The position numbers and the translations under genes were made by a program. Positions 43,631 through 53,589 of a stretch of DNA of 64,000 nucleotides are shown piece by piece. Positions within the stretch are counted from its first letter, which is position 1, and each line of letters begins with the position of its first letter. This stretch comes from Shimia sp. R9_2. GTDB taxonomy: Bacteria; Pseudomonadota; Alphaproteobacteria; Rhodobacterales; Rhodobacteraceae. The notes beneath the pieces are model-generated. The model was not told where the DNA came from and did not search any database. It saw nothing but the letters and a program-made list of their open reading frames with translations. The DNA lies in the NCBI RefSeq assembly GCF_017743735.1, contig NZ_JAGHRO010000007.1:186001-250000 (forward strand), given 5' to 3'.

Positions 43631-46600
43631 ATGGCGATGGAAAAGACCTTCAACGCAGCCGAAGCCGAAGGCCGGCTCTATGACGCATGGGAAAAAGCAG
43701 GCTGCTTCACCGCAGGCGCCAATGCAAAGCCCGGGGCCTCCACCTACTGCATCATGATCCCGCCGCCCAATGTCACGGGCGTGCTGCACATGGGCCACGC
43801 CTTCAACAACACGTTGCAGGACATCCTGATCCGCTGGAAGCGCATGCAGGGCTTTGACACGCTCTGGCAGCCGGGCACCGACCACGCGGGCATCGCCACC
43901 CAGATGGTTGTGGAGCGCAAGCTGGCCGAAACCCAGCAACCCTCCCGCCGCGAGCTGGGCCGTGAAAAATTCCTTGAGAAGGTCTGGGACTGGAAAGGCG
44001 AAAGCGGCGGCACCATTGTGAACCAGCTCAAGCGCCTTGGCGCGTCCTGTGACTGGGACCGCGAAGCCTTCACCATGTCCGGCGCGCCCGGTGCGCCTGC
44101 GGATGTGGCGGGCGGCAACTTCCACGATGCGGTGCTGAAAGTCTTTGTTGAGATGTACAACAAGGGCCTGATCTATCGCGGCAAGCGCCTCGTGAACTGG
44201 GACCCGCATTTTGAAACCGCGATTTCCGATCTCGAAGTGGAAAACATCGAAGTCGCAGGCCACATGTGGCACTTCAAATACCCGCTCGCAAATGGCGCCA
44301 CCTACACCTACGTCGAGAAGGACGAGGACGGCAACGTCATGCTGGAAGAAGAGCGCGACTACATCTCCATCGCCACCACACGGCCTGAAACCATGCTGGG
44401 CGACGGCGCTGTGGCCGTGCACCCGTCTGATGAGCGCTATGCGCCGATCATTGGCCAGCTCTGCGAGATCCCGGTTGGACCGAAAGAGCACCGCCGCCTG
44501 ATCCCGATCATCACCGATGAATACCCGGACAAAGACTTCGGTTCCGGTGCGGTGAAAATCACCGGCGCGCATGATTTCAACGACTATCAGGTCGCCAAGC
44601 GCGGTGGCATCCCGATGTACCGCCTGATGGACACCAAAGGCGCAATGCGCGCGGATGGCGAAGACTATGCCTCTGCCGCCACCCTTGCGATGGCTGTGGC
44701 CAAAGGCGAACAAACCCTGACGGAAAACCAAGCGGACGCGGTCAACCTCGTGCCAGACGAGCTGCGCGGGCTGGATCGCTTTGAGGCACGCAAGCTGGTG
44801 GTCGAGCAGATCACATCAGAAGGCCTCGCCGTGACCTTCACAGAGACCTACGTCGATGAGGACGGCCATGAGGCCACCCGCGATGTGCCGATGGTCGAGA
44901 ACAAGCCGATCATGCAGCCTTTTGGGGACCGCTCCAAAGTGGTGATCGAGCCCATGCTGACCGACCAGTGGTTTGTGGATGCAGAGAAAGTGGTCGGCCC
45001 GGCGCTGGACGCGGTGCGCGACGGCACCGTAAAAATTCTGCCGGAGTCCGGTGAGAAAACCTATTATCACTGGCTGGAAAACATCGAGCCTTGGTGCATC
45101 TCCCGCCAACTGTGGTGGGGCCACCAGATCCCGGTTTGGTACGGTCTTGATCTGTCCGCAGAGGACTTCAAAGACGACGAGACCAATGGCGCGCTCGATC
45201 TTGTTGAAATGGGCCGTTTGCTTGGCGAAGGCGGCATGCTGCACAGGGGCAATGTGATGCACTGCGCCGCAAACTTTGACGATGTCGCCGCGCAGTTCCT
45301 GGACGACAATGCCAACATTCCGGCACCGCTGAACAATGCCAAAGTGGTGGAGGTCGCGGACAAATACGAAGCCATCCACATGCTGGCCGAAAGCCTCGCG
45401 CAATATGTGGTGGATCAGGATCCGCTGAAGCTGGTCTTCCCGGTCTGGCGCGATCCAGACGTGCTCGACACATGGTTCTCCTCCGGCCTCTGGCCCATCG
45501 GCACTCTGGGCTGGCCTGAGCAAACCGACGAGCTGGCAAAATACTTCCCGACCTCCACGCTGGTCACCGGTCAGGACATCCTGTTCTTCTGGGTCGCGCG
45601 CATGATGATGATGCAGCTTGCTGTTGTGGATCAGATCCCGTTTGACACCGTCTACCTGCATGGCCTTGTGCGCGACGCCAAGGGCAAGAAAATGTCCAAA
45701 TCCACCGGCAACGTGATGGACCCGCTGGAGATCATCGACGAATACGGCGCCGACGCGCTGCGCTTCTCCTCGGCCGCCATGGCGGCTCTGGGCGGCGTGC
45801 TGAAACTCGACATGCAGCGCATCGCAGGCTACCGCAACTTCGGCACCAAGCTCTGGAACGCCGCGCGCTTTGCCGAGATGAACGGCGTGTTTGAAGACGG
45901 TGTGACCGCCTGGAGCGGCGAAACCCTCAGCCAGACCGCAAACCTCTGGATTGTCGGCGAAACCGCAAAGGTGCGTGAAGAGGTCGACGCGGCGCTGGAA
46001 AGCTTCCGCTTCAACGATGCCGCCAGCGCGCTTTACGCCTTTGTCTGGGGCAAGGTCTGTGACTGGTATTTGGAGTTCTCCAAGCCGCTCTTCTCCTCAG
46101 AGGACGCCGCAGCGGTGGCCGAAACCAAAGCCACCATGCGCTGGGTCATCGACCAGTGTCTGATCCTACTGCACCCGATCATGCCTTTCATCACCGAAGA
46201 GCTCTGGGGCAACCTTGGGGATCGCGCCAAAATGCTCGTACACGCCGACTGGCCGACCTACACGGCGGCAGATTATGTCGACACCAAAGCGGATCGCGAG
46301 ATGAACTGGGTGATTTCGGTCATCGACAACATCCGCTCCGTCCGGGCCCAGATGGGCGTGAACGCGGGTGCAAAAATCGATGTGGTTGTGAGCGAGATCA
46401 CCGAGGAAAACCGCGCCGCCTTTGCCGCCAACCAGGCGCTGATCTTCAAGATCGCCCGTGTGGTGTCACTTGAGGAAGTGGCCGCGTTCCCGAAAGGCAC
46501 CGCAACCGTGGCGGTCGATGGCGCGACTTTTGGTCTGCCGTTGGCAGACATCATCGACATCGATGCGGAAAAAGCGCGCCTTGAGAAGGGTCTTGGCAAG

Positions 46601-46765
46601 CTTGCCAAGGAACTTGGCGGTCTGCGCGGGCGTCTGAACAACCCCAAATTCGTCGCCTCCGCGCCGGATGAGGTGGTGGAAGAAGCCCGTGAAAACCTCG
46701 CCGCGCGTGAGGCCGAGGAAGCCAAGATCAAAGGGGCTCTGGCCAAGCTCGCAGAGCTGGACTGA
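43631..46765 (+). CDS. valS: Valyl-tRNA synthetase
   Basis: A 1044-residue class I synthetase. [13 protein letters not shown] carries the HIGH-type motif, [10 protein letters not shown] and the editing-domain segments are clear, and [13 protein letters not shown] is the KMSKS loop. A C-terminal coiled coil ([18 protein letters not shown]) that grips tRNA ends the protein. Start ATG 43631 follows AAAGGGATCAGACCA. Length is above the approximately 950 of E. coli, due to insertions in the middle of the protein, but no motif is lost. Confidence 0.97.
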   Translation: MAMEKTFNAAEAEGRLYDAWEKAGCFTAGANAKPGASTYCIMIPPPNVTGVLHMGHAFNNTLQDILIRWKRMQGFDTLWQPGTDHAGIATQMVVERKLAETQQPSRRELGREKFLEKVWDWKGESGGTIVNQLKRLGASCDWDREAFTMSGAPGAPADVAGGNFHDAVLKVFVEMYNKGLIYRGKRLVNWDPHFETAISDLEVENIEVAGHMWHFKYPLANGATYTYVEKDEDGNVMLEEERDYISIATTRPETMLGDGAVAVHPSDERYAPIIGQLCEIPVGPKEHRRLIPIITDEYPDKDFGSGAVKITGAHDFNDYQVAKRGGIPMYRLMDTKGAMRADGEDYASAATLAMAVAKGEQTLTENQADAVNLVPDELRGLDRFEARKLVVEQITSEGLAVTFTETYVDEDGHEATRDVPMVENKPIMQPFGDRSKVVIEPMLTDQWFVDAEKVVGPALDAVRDGTVKILPESGEKTYYHWLENIEPWCISRQLWWGHQIPVWYGLDLSAEDFKDDETNGALDLVEMGRLLGEGGMLHRGNVMHCAANFDDVAAQFLDDNANIPAPLNNAKVVEVADKYEAIHMLAESLAQYVVDQDPLKLVFPVWRDPDVLDTWFSSGLWPIGTLGWPEQTDELAKYFPTSTLVTGQDILFFWVARMMMMQLAVVDQIPFDTVYLHGLVRDAKGKKMSKSTGNVMDPLEIIDEYGADALRFSSAAMAALGGVLKLDMQRIAGYRNFGTKLWNAARFAEMNGVFEDGVTAWSGETLSQTANLWIVGETAKVREEVDAALESFRFNDAASALYAFVWGKVCDWYLEFSKPLFSSEDAAAVAETKATMRWVIDQCLILLHPIMPFITEELWGNLGDRAKMLVHADWPTYTAADYVDTKADREMNWVISVIDNIRSVRAQMGVNAGAKIDVVVSEITEENRAAFAANQALIFKIARVVSLEEVAAFPKGTATVAVDGATFGLPLADIIDIDAEKARLEKGLGKLAKELGGLRGRLNNPKFVASAPDEVVEEARENLAAREAEEAKIKGALAKLAELD

Positions 46766-46782
46766 AGCACTTTAAAATCAGC

Positions 46783-46813
46783 CGGATCATGCCTATTGTC
46801 TGGGCATGATCCG
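46783..46813 (+). promoter_or_regulatory. Hairpin over the start codon of the DUF1992 gene
   Basis: CGGATCATGCC and GGCATGATCCG are perfect 11-base complements separated by nine bases. The second arm contains the ATG (46806) of the DUF1992 gene, and no ribosome site precedes it. The element also lies 17 bases after the valS stop, so it might end valS transcription. Confidence 0.55.
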
Positions 46814-47132
46814 CAGCTTTTCAAACCTCATCGAACGTCAGATCAAAAAGGCTCAGGCACAGGGCCAGCTGAACGGTCTTGAGGGCGAAGGCAAACCGCT
46901 CCCCAAACGTCATGACGGTGAAGATGCCGCCACCTCTGTTGGCCATTCCATCATGGCGCGCGCAGGCGTCCTGCCCCGGGAATTCAAACTCAAAGAGGCG
47001 CTTGAGGCGGCCAAACAGGACTGGCAACAAGCCGCGAATCCTGCGGAGAAAAAGCGCCTGATGGCAAAAATCTCCGAGCTGGAACTGGCCTATAACATCG
47101 AACGCGATGCCTACCGCAAGTTTCTGAAGTAG
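46806..47132 (+). CDS. DUF1992 (DnaJ-homolog C28-type) protein
   Basis: A 108-residue cytoplasmic protein. IERQIKKAQAQGQLNGLEGE, GKPLP, and the C-terminal helix YNIERDAYRKFLK match DUF1992, the conserved domain of DNAJC28. The function is unknown. It lies 40 bases after valS on the same strand. Its start codon sits in a strong hairpin, so expression may depend on valS transcript folding. Confidence 0.85.
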   Translation: MIRSFSNLIERQIKKAQAQGQLNGLEGEGKPLPKRHDGEDAATSVGHSIMARAGVLPREFKLKEALEAAKQDWQQAANPAEKKRLMAKISELELAYNIERDAYRKFLK

Positions 47133-47140
47133 CCCTTGGG

Positions 47141-47190
47141 CCTTCTCATTCGTCAAATATCCCGGGGGTATGGGGGCTGGCCCCCATGTG
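47141..47190 (+). repeat. 3'-end element, copy C (DUF1992 side)
   Basis: Starting 9 bases after the DUF1992 stop the plus strand reads CTTCTCATTCG, AAATATCCCGGGGG, and then a GGGGG-CTGG-CCCCC hairpin. It has the same layout as copy A at 21501-21550. Confidence 0.6.
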
Positions 47191-47265
47191 ATCATTGCCC
47201 CTGATCACTATACCGGCTGACTCTGCTGCAAAGCTTGCGCGCAAAACCAGCCGTACCTCCCGCGC

Positions 47266-48057
47266 TTACTTAAACACCGGTGCCCGTTTCTGCAGGTTGG
47301 CGGCAATCACCTCCATCTGATGCGGCTTGCCCATCAGCGTGGTCTGCACGCGGCTTTCCTCCAGCAGCACAGCATCCTCATCCGCCGCGTGGGTTTCCGC
47401 AAACCCGATCAGCGCTTTGGCTGCGCGAATGGCCGAGGGGCTCTTGCCTGCGATCTCCTCAGCGAGCGCCAGCGCTGCGGCCAGCGGATCATCCACCACC
47501 TCGGTCACCAGCCCCCAGTCCGCGGCCTGCGCCGCTTCAAACGGGGTCGCCGTGTAGGTCAGCTTGCGGATCACATCGGAGCGGGTGAGCTGCGGCAGAA
47601 GCACCATGCCGCCCATATCCGGCACGATGCCCCATTTCATCTCCATCACAGACATCTTCGTGCCCGGCGCGGCAAAGCGCACATCCGCGCCCAGCGCAAT
47701 CTGCAGCCCGCCGCCATAAGCCACGCCCTGCAGCGCACAGATCACCGGCACTGGCAGCTTGCGCCAGACCATGGCCGCTTGCTGAAACAGATTGCTGTTT
47801 CCAAAGCGGCGCGGCATCAAAAGCTCTTCTGGATCCTTGCCTGCCATCGCCCCAAAGGACATCACATCAAGCCCCGCGCAGAAGGCTTTTCCTTCGCCTG
47901 AGAGCACCACCACGCGGACATCTTCATTGTCCATCAAGCTGTCGCCCGCAGCGGCAATGGCCTCCAGCATCTCCGGATCCAGCGCATTCATTTTATCTCC
48001 ACGCGTCAAGGTCACGCGGGCAATGTGGTTCTCAATCTCTACAGAAACGCGGCCCAT
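47266..48057 (-). CDS. Crotonase/enoyl-CoA hydratase family protein
   Basis: A 263-residue cytoplasmic protein. FCAGLDVMSFG and GVAYGGGLQIALGADVRFA form the crotonase oxyanion hole, and MKWGIVPDMGGMVLLPQL lies in the catalytic-residue region. Crotonases hydrate enoyl-CoA thioesters, but the fold hosts many reactions. ATG 48057 (MGRVSVEIENHIARVTLTRG) follows a GGGAGGAG site; the open frame extends far upstream without coding meaning. It diverges from the aminotransferase gene. Confidence 0.9.
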   Translation of the reverse strand: MGRVSVEIENHIARVTLTRGDKMNALDPEMLEAIAAAGDSLMDNEDVRVVVLSGEGKAFCAGLDVMSFGAMAGKDPEELLMPRRFGNSNLFQQAAMVWRKLPVPVICALQGVAYGGGLQIALGADVRFAAPGTKMSVMEMKWGIVPDMGGMVLLPQLTRSDVIRKLTYTATPFEAAQAADWGLVTEVVDDPLAAALALAEEIAGKSPSAIRAAKALIGFAETHAADEDAVLLEESRVQTTLMGKPHQMEVIAANLQKRAPVFK

Positions 48058-48177
48058 GCTGCTCTCCTCCCAAAGGCAATACTTGCCACACACTCCGACG
48101 CGCTCCGGCAAAAATCCACCCTGACGTGAGGGCAATTCCACTTGTCCCGCATAAGCATATGCGGCACCTTCCGCGCC

Positions 48178-49284
48178 ATGACCGGACCTCGCTATACCAA
48201 ATTGGCCCAAGGCCTGCCCGCCACCGTTCCTTTTGTCGGCCCCGAAGCGCAGGAGCGCGCCTTGGGCCACGCGTTTGCCGCCCGCATGGGTGCCAATGAA
48301 AACATCTTTGGCCCTTCTCCCAAAGCCATTGCCGCCATGGCACAGGCAACAGATGGCATCTGGATGTATGGCGATCCGGAAAGTTTTGAGCTGCGCCACG
48401 CGCTGGCCGCCCATCACAACGTCAGCGCCGACAACATTGTGGTAGGCGAAGGCATCGACGGGTTGCTTGGCTATCTCGTCCGTCTGCTGATTGAGCCGGG
48501 TGACACGGTGGTCACATCGCTTGGAGCTTATCCCACCTTCAACTTCCACGTGGCAGGCTTTGGCGGTGTGTTGCACGCGGTGCCTTACAAAGACGACGCG
48601 GAAGACCTGCCTGCGCTGCTGGCCAAGGCGGCGGAAGTGGACGCAAAGCTTGTCTACTTCGCCAATCCCGACAATCCGATGGGCAGCTGGTTCAAAGGCA
48701 CTGACATCGCCGCACAGTTTGACAATATCCCTGAGGGCTGCCTGCTTCTGCTGGATGAAGCCTATGTGGAGCTCGCGCCGGAGGGCACCGCCGCCCCGGT
48801 GGAAATCGAAGATCCACGCGTGATCCGTATGCGCACTTTCTCCAAAGGCTACGGCATGGCCGGTGCCCGTGTGGGCTATGCCATGGGGGCCAAGGATCTG
48901 ATCCGCGCCTTTGAAAAGATCCGCAATCACTTTGGCATGAACCGCGCCGCACAGGCCGGGGCGCTGGCCGCACTTGAAGACAACGACTGGCTGCAATCCA
49001 CCTGTGACAAGGTTGCGGTCGCGCGGGCTGAAATCACCCGCATCGCTGCCGCGCATGGCCTGAAGGCGCTGCCCTCAGCAACCAACTTTGTCACCATAGA
49101 CTGCGGCCGGGACGGCGCCTTTGCCAAATCGGTTCTTGAAGGCCTCGTGGCGCGCGGCATCTTTGTGCGTATGCCGTTTGTGGCGCCACAAAACCGCTGT
49201 ATCCGCGTCAGCTGCGCCCCTGCCGAGGATCTGGCCCTGTTTGACGCCGCCCTTGGCGAGACCCTGTCGGCACTTTCCGCCTAG
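48178..49284 (+). CDS. Histidinol-phosphate aminotransferase-like enzyme
   Basis: A 368-residue fold-type I PLP aminotransferase. GIDGLLGYLVRLL, FANPDNPMGSWF, LLLDEAYVEL and TFSKGYGMAGARVGYAMG (PLP lysine in SKGYG) resemble HisC-like aminotransferases. Other his genes are absent nearby, and the MTGPRYTKLAQGLPATVPFV start is shared by roseobacter paralogs. It may act on another amino acid. ATG 48178 is taken; an upstream TTG is unlikely. Confidence 0.82.
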   Translation: MTGPRYTKLAQGLPATVPFVGPEAQERALGHAFAARMGANENIFGPSPKAIAAMAQATDGIWMYGDPESFELRHALAAHHNVSADNIVVGEGIDGLLGYLVRLLIEPGDTVVTSLGAYPTFNFHVAGFGGVLHAVPYKDDAEDLPALLAKAAEVDAKLVYFANPDNPMGSWFKGTDIAAQFDNIPEGCLLLLDEAYVELAPEGTAAPVEIEDPRVIRMRTFSKGYGMAGARVGYAMGAKDLIRAFEKIRNHFGMNRAAQAGALAALEDNDWLQSTCDKVAVARAEITRIAAAHGLKALPSATNFVTIDCGRDGAFAKSVLEGLVARGIFVRMPFVAPQNRCIRVSCAPAEDLALFDAALGETLSALSA

Positions 49285-49356
49285 CCCGCCCTGTTCACGA
49301 ATATTTTCCTATGGCGCTGTCAAACTCGGGGTAGTCTGTCTGTAGGAGAAAGCACA

Positions 49357-49551
49357 ATGTCAGGTCCGGTACAGTCTGCACCGAACTACACCAACGCCGC
49401 GCTGGTCATGGGGTTTGTGAACCTCATGTGGGTCTTTGTTCTGATCTTTGTTCTTTGGGGAATGCCCGCAGTTATGGTGCTGGCCGTGATTTTGAACGCC
49501 GGCATTGATCGGCTCGCGCGCCGCAAAGACCGGCACGCGCCCAGATCGTAA
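49357..49551 (+). CDS. Small membrane protein, 64 residues
   Basis: A strong GTAGGAG ribosome site precedes this gene. The product (MSGPVQSAPNYTNAALVMGF onward) has one long or two short hydrophobic segments (residues about 14-50) and a basic C-terminal tail (RLARRKDRHAPRS), suggesting an inner-membrane protein with its C-terminus in the cytoplasm. I do not recognise the family. It ends 3 bases from the convergent aminotransferase gene. Confidence 0.65.
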   Translation: MSGPVQSAPNYTNAALVMGFVNLMWVFVLIFVLWGMPAVMVLAVILNAGIDRLARRKDRHAPRS

Positions 49552-49554
49552 GCT

Positions 49555-50751
49555 TCAGGCCTCAGCGATCACCTTGGCCGCTGCCTCCACAGCCCCCGGC
49601 CCGTGGGGAATATCCAGCGCCATCATGCCCGCCTGCACCGTGGCCAACAGCCCCATGATCATTTGGGCATTCACATGCCCCATATGGCCAAACCGGAAAA
49701 AGCCGTCGCTTTGCGGATCCTCCTCGGTGGCCATGCCAAGCCCGATGCCAAGCGTCAGACCGGCGTTGTCCTGACACCAACGGCGCAGGCGCGTGCCGTG
49801 CTCCGCGCCAATCTGCAGAGAGGTCACGGCGGTGCTGCGATCCTGCGCCTGCGCGACATTCAGCGCCAGCGGGCCACCTGTCCCCCAGGCCTCACTCGCC
49901 GCCCAGATCGCACGTGCCAAAGTTTCATGGCGCTGCCAGACATGCTCCATGCCTTCGTCCATCAGCATATCCAGCGCCACCCGCAGACCATAAAGATGAT
50001 GTGTCGGCGCGGTGCCGCAGAAATGCTGGTAGTAAACGTCAGGATTGACCCGAGGGGCCCAATCCCAATAGCGGCTCACACGCTTCAGTTCCGCACGGCG
50101 CGCCGCCGCCTTTTCGTTGAAGAACACAAAGCCCATGCCCGGAGGCACCATCAGCCCCTTTTGGGACCCCGCCACCATCACATCCACGCCCCAGGCGTCC
50201 ATCTCAAAACGGTCACAGCCCAAAGAGGCAATGCAATCCACCATCAAAAGCGCTGGATGCCCGGTCGCGTCCATCGCTTTGCGCAGCGCAGGCACGTCGC
50301 ATTTCAGCGATGTGGATGTGTCCACATGGGTGACAAGCACCGCCTTGATCTCGTGAGTGACGTCAGCGGCCAGCGCTTCGGCCACACGGGCCGGATCAAT
50401 CGGGGACTGGCGGCCAAAGTCGATCACCTCAGCCTCCGCCCCAAGACCAACCGCCATTTCCCCCCAGCCATGGCCAAAAGTCCCTGCCGCAGGCACCAGC
50501 ACCTTGTCACCCGGTTCCACAACATTGGCCAGCGACGCCTCCCAGACCGCATGGCCGTTGCCGATATAAATAGCCGCGTGATGTTCCGTGCGCGCCACTT
50601 TCTTCAGATCGCGCAATACACCCGCTGTCAGGTCGATCAGCTCCCCCTCATAGATATTGGGGGCCGTTCGGTGCATGGCCCGCAAAACAGCCTCCGGCAT
50701 CACCGATGGTCCGGGAATCGCGAGGTAGGTCTGTCCTTGTGAGAGTTGCAT
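49555..50751 (-). CDS. Class V alanine/serine-glyoxylate aminotransferase family enzyme
   Basis: A 398-residue fold-type I PLP enzyme. The start YLAIPGPSVMPEAVLRAM, VTHVDTSTS, VDCIASLGCDRFEMDAWGVD and VAGSQKGLMVPPGMGFVFFN (PLP lysine in SQKGL) are typical of the serine/alanine-glyoxylate and pyridoxamine-pyruvate group. Which of these it is cannot be told; glyoxylate transamination in one-carbon and photorespiration-like metabolism is the usual role. It is probably monocistronic. Confidence 0.88.
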   Translation of the reverse strand: MQLSQGQTYLAIPGPSVMPEAVLRAMHRTAPNIYEGELIDLTAGVLRDLKKVARTEHHAAIYIGNGHAVWEASLANVVEPGDKVLVPAAGTFGHGWGEMAVGLGAEAEVIDFGRQSPIDPARVAEALAADVTHEIKAVLVTHVDTSTSLKCDVPALRKAMDATGHPALLMVDCIASLGCDRFEMDAWGVDVMVAGSQKGLMVPPGMGFVFFNEKAAARRAELKRVSRYWDWAPRVNPDVYYQHFCGTAPTHHLYGLRVALDMLMDEGMEHVWQRHETLARAIWAASEAWGTGGPLALNVAQAQDRSTAVTSLQIGAEHGTRLRRWCQDNAGLTLGIGLGMATEEDPQSDGFFRFGHMGHVNAQMIMGLLATVQAGMMALDIPHGPGAVEAAAKVIAEA

Positions 50752-50951
50752 GGGAGTCTCCGAATAGATTCAGCGCAAACAGTATCTTGAAGTCCTGCCG
50801 CGTCAATTCCCGCACCATAACAGTTTGTGCGACAGCCCTTCGCATTTGGTGATACGCCCAAAGAAACGCCATCCGCATTCCCACTGGTTTCAGGTCGCGC
50901 CGCCCTGTAAAGGTCAAGACAGACAGATCACTGCCGATAAGGGCGACACAC

Positions 50952-52826
50952 GTGACCAACACCGACGGCCAACCGCCAAAAGACAACGGCTATTTGCTTT
51001 CCTGGCTCTGGCGCAAATACCTGAAGAAGCACAAGTGGCTCTTGTTTGCCTCCGCTTTCCTGATGGCCATCGAAGGCACCTCTCTGGGTGTCATGGCCTG
51101 GATGATGGAGCCGATGTTTGACAACGCCTTTGCCGGTGAAAACGCCGATGCCCTCTGGAGCGTCGGGCTTATTTTTGCCTTCATCTTCTTTCTGCGCGGC
51201 GTCACAAGCGTGGCGCATAAAACGATGATGACTGCGGCCACACAACGCTCAGCCGCGGATCTGCGTGGCGATCTGCTGGGGCGTATGATGATTCAGGACA
51301 ACGCCTTTCATCAGACCCACCCACCGGGCTACCTGATCCAACGGGTTCAGGCGGACGTGAGCGCCATAAACGGCGTTTGGTCGAGCTTCATCATGGGGGC
51401 TGGCCGTGATTTTATGTCGATGATCGCGCTTGTGGCTGTGGCCGTAAACGTGGACTGGCGCTGGACATTGGTGGCCTGCGTTGGCACGCCACTTCTGGTG
51501 ATGCCCTCTCTGGCCGCCCAGCGATTTGTTCGCCGCCGTGCCCGTGAAGCGCGCGATCATGGGGCCAAAATCGCAACGTTGCTGGATGAGATTTTCCACG
51601 GCATCGTGCCGGTCAAGCTGAACCTGCTGGAACGCTATCAGAGCGGCAAATTCAAAGCCTGGACCAAACAGCTCGTGCGCGCCGAGGTCCGTTCCACGTT
51701 TGGCACCTCCTCCATTGCCGGGATGATCGACATCACCGCAGGCATCGGCTTTTTCTGCGTGCTGCTTTACGGCGGCGGGGAGATTGTGGCTGGCGAAAAG
51801 ACCGTGGGACAGTTCATGGCTTTCTTCACCGCCCTTGGCATGATGTTTGAACCACTGCGCCGCCTCGCAGGCCTGTCCGGACGCTGGCAAGTGGCGGCTG
51901 CCGCCATTGAACGGCTCAAGGAGCTGGTCGAAACGGAGCCCACCATCCAGTCGCCCACCACACCAGTTGCGGCTCCGACAGGCGTCCCCGCCATCGAACT
52001 CAAAGATGTGCATCTCTCCTATGGCGATGTGAAAGTGCTCAACGGCACCAGCTTTGTGGCCGAGGCGGGCAAGACCACCGCCATTGTCGGCGCATCGGGC
52101 GCGGGCAAATCCACGCTCTTTAACGTGCTGACACGCCTTGTGGACCCTCAGAACGGCCACAGCCTGATCGGCACAGTCGACAACCGCGCCATGACGCTGG
52201 CGGATCTGCGCAGCCTGTTCTCTGTGGTCTCTCAGGAAGCGGTACTGTTTGATGACACGCTGCGTGAAAACATCGTGCTGGATCAGCAAAACGTCGATGA
52301 TGCCCGGCTGGAAGAGGTGCTGAAAGCAGCTCATGTGGCGGACTTCCTGCCCAAGCTCGCTGACGGGCTCAACACACAGGTTGGCCCGCGCGGCTCCAAC
52401 CTCTCTGGCGGACAACGCCAGCGGGTGGTGATTGCCCGCGCGCTTCTGCGCAACACGCCGATCCTCCTGCTGGATGAGGCCACTTCCGCGCTCGACACGC
52501 GCTCTGAAACCATTGTTCAGGCCGCACTCGACAAGCTCTCCACCGGCCGCACCACGCTCGTGATCGCCCACCGCCTTTCCACCGTGCGCGAGGCAGACAA
52601 GATCGTGGTGATGGACAAAGGCGTCGTGGTCGATGAAGGCACCCATGACGAGCTTCTGGCCCGTGGCGGGGTCTATGCGGAGCTGCATGAGTTGCAGTTC
52701 AAAACCAGCGGCGAGACGGCTGAGGCGCGCGCGCTCAAGCCTGTGAAATCCATCGGTCAGGATCACGCGGCGGAGCAGAAAACCTTTGTCGGGCGGCTGT
52801 TTGACCGTCTCGCGTTCCGGCGCTGA
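50952..52826 (+). CDS. ABC exporter with fused membrane and ATPase domains (MsbA-like)
   Basis: A 624-residue half-transporter. The membrane domain (residues about 20-320, six helices) precedes an ATPase with GASGAGKSTLFNVL (Walker A), NLSGGQRQRVVIARALL (signature), ILLLDEATSALD (Walker B) and the H-loop IAHRLSTV. It resembles lipid A/lipid exporters of the MsbA type; the substrate is not certain. It starts with GTG after AAGGGCG. A glycosyltransferase gene converges on it with no gap. Confidence 0.9.
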   Translation: MTNTDGQPPKDNGYLLSWLWRKYLKKHKWLLFASAFLMAIEGTSLGVMAWMMEPMFDNAFAGENADALWSVGLIFAFIFFLRGVTSVAHKTMMTAATQRSAADLRGDLLGRMMIQDNAFHQTHPPGYLIQRVQADVSAINGVWSSFIMGAGRDFMSMIALVAVAVNVDWRWTLVACVGTPLLVMPSLAAQRFVRRRAREARDHGAKIATLLDEIFHGIVPVKLNLLERYQSGKFKAWTKQLVRAEVRSTFGTSSIAGMIDITAGIGFFCVLLYGGGEIVAGEKTVGQFMAFFTALGMMFEPLRRLAGLSGRWQVAAAAIERLKELVETEPTIQSPTTPVAAPTGVPAIELKDVHLSYGDVKVLNGTSFVAEAGKTTAIVGASGAGKSTLFNVLTRLVDPQNGHSLIGTVDNRAMTLADLRSLFSVVSQEAVLFDDTLRENIVLDQQNVDDARLEEVLKAAHVADFLPKLADGLNTQVGPRGSNLSGGQRQRVVIARALLRNTPILLLDEATSALDTRSETIVQAALDKLSTGRTTLVIAHRLSTVREADKIVVMDKGVVVDEGTHDELLARGGVYAELHELQFKTSGETAEARALKPVKSIGQDHAAEQKTFVGRLFDRLAFRR

Positions 52827-53516
52827 TCAGCCGCCTTTCCGGTAAGACGCCGCCAGCGTCTCCGGTTTGGCGCCTAGAAAATACCTCAGCAACGTCAAGA
52901 GGTTGCGCCGCCCGCGGCGCAGCCATCCCTGCTTGCGGTATTTCTCTGCGCTGGTTGTGGCGACTGCATCAAGATGCACCAACCGCTTGCGCCCCAAGCG
53001 CCGCGCCAAGGCCACGTCTTCCATCAATGGAATATCGTCATAGCCACCAAGCTGCCCGTAAAGCCGCCGCGAAATCAACAGCGCCTGATCACCATAAGGC
53101 AGACCAAACACCCGACTGCGCAGATTGGCCCATCCGGCCACAAACCGCCCCGCAGGTCCGGGCGTATCAAAGGCCAGCGTGAACCATCCAGCCTTGTCAG
53201 GCTGGCCTAGTCTGGCCTCCACCGCTTCCACCCAGTTTTCAGACAGCACAGTGTCGGCATGGACAAACAGCAGCCACTCGCCCGTGGCCAGCTCCCCGCC
53301 CTGACGCAACTGCCCACCGCGCGAGGGTGTGGTGCGGATAATCTTCGCCCCGACCTCATCGGCAATGGCCAGCGTCTGATCCTCAGAGCCGCCATCAACT
53401 ACAATCAACTCGCGCAAAATCCCCGCGAACACACCGGCATAGAGCGCGCCAAGACAGGCAGGCAGCGCCTTTTCAGCGTTAAGCGTTGGGATGATCACAC
53501 TGAGTGGAGCGCGCAT
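52827..53516 (-). CDS. Family 2 glycosyltransferase (TIGR04283-like)
   Basis: A 229-residue cytosolic or membrane-associated glycosyltransferase. SVIIPTLNAEKALPACL and VVDGGSEDQTLAIA form the nucleotide-sugar fold, FVHADTV is the DxD-like metal motif, and GLPYGDQALLISRRLY and MEDVALARRLGR fit the TIGR04283 group, sometimes linked to arsenosugar or lipid-linked glycans. The acceptor is unknown. It converges directly on the MsbA-like gene; both may serve envelope biogenesis. Confidence 0.85.
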   Translation of the reverse strand: MRAPLSVIIPTLNAEKALPACLGALYAGVFAGILRELIVVDGGSEDQTLAIADEVGAKIIRTTPSRGGQLRQGGELATGEWLLFVHADTVLSENWVEAVEARLGQPDKAGWFTLAFDTPGPAGRFVAGWANLRSRVFGLPYGDQALLISRRLYGQLGGYDDIPLMEDVALARRLGRKRLVHLDAVATTSAEKYRKQGWLRRGRRNLLTLLRYFLGAKPETLAASYRKGG

Positions 53517-53589
53517 TTCTTTGTCCTGCCCTGTTGCACGGCAGAAGCGCTTCTATATGAGAAGAGTACGCAAGAACAGGACGAACCGC

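Noticed and set aside
48058-49056. N-terminal extension of the crotonase gene
   Set aside because: It lies antisense to the aminotransferase gene, and the crotonase start at 48057 has a strong ribosome site.
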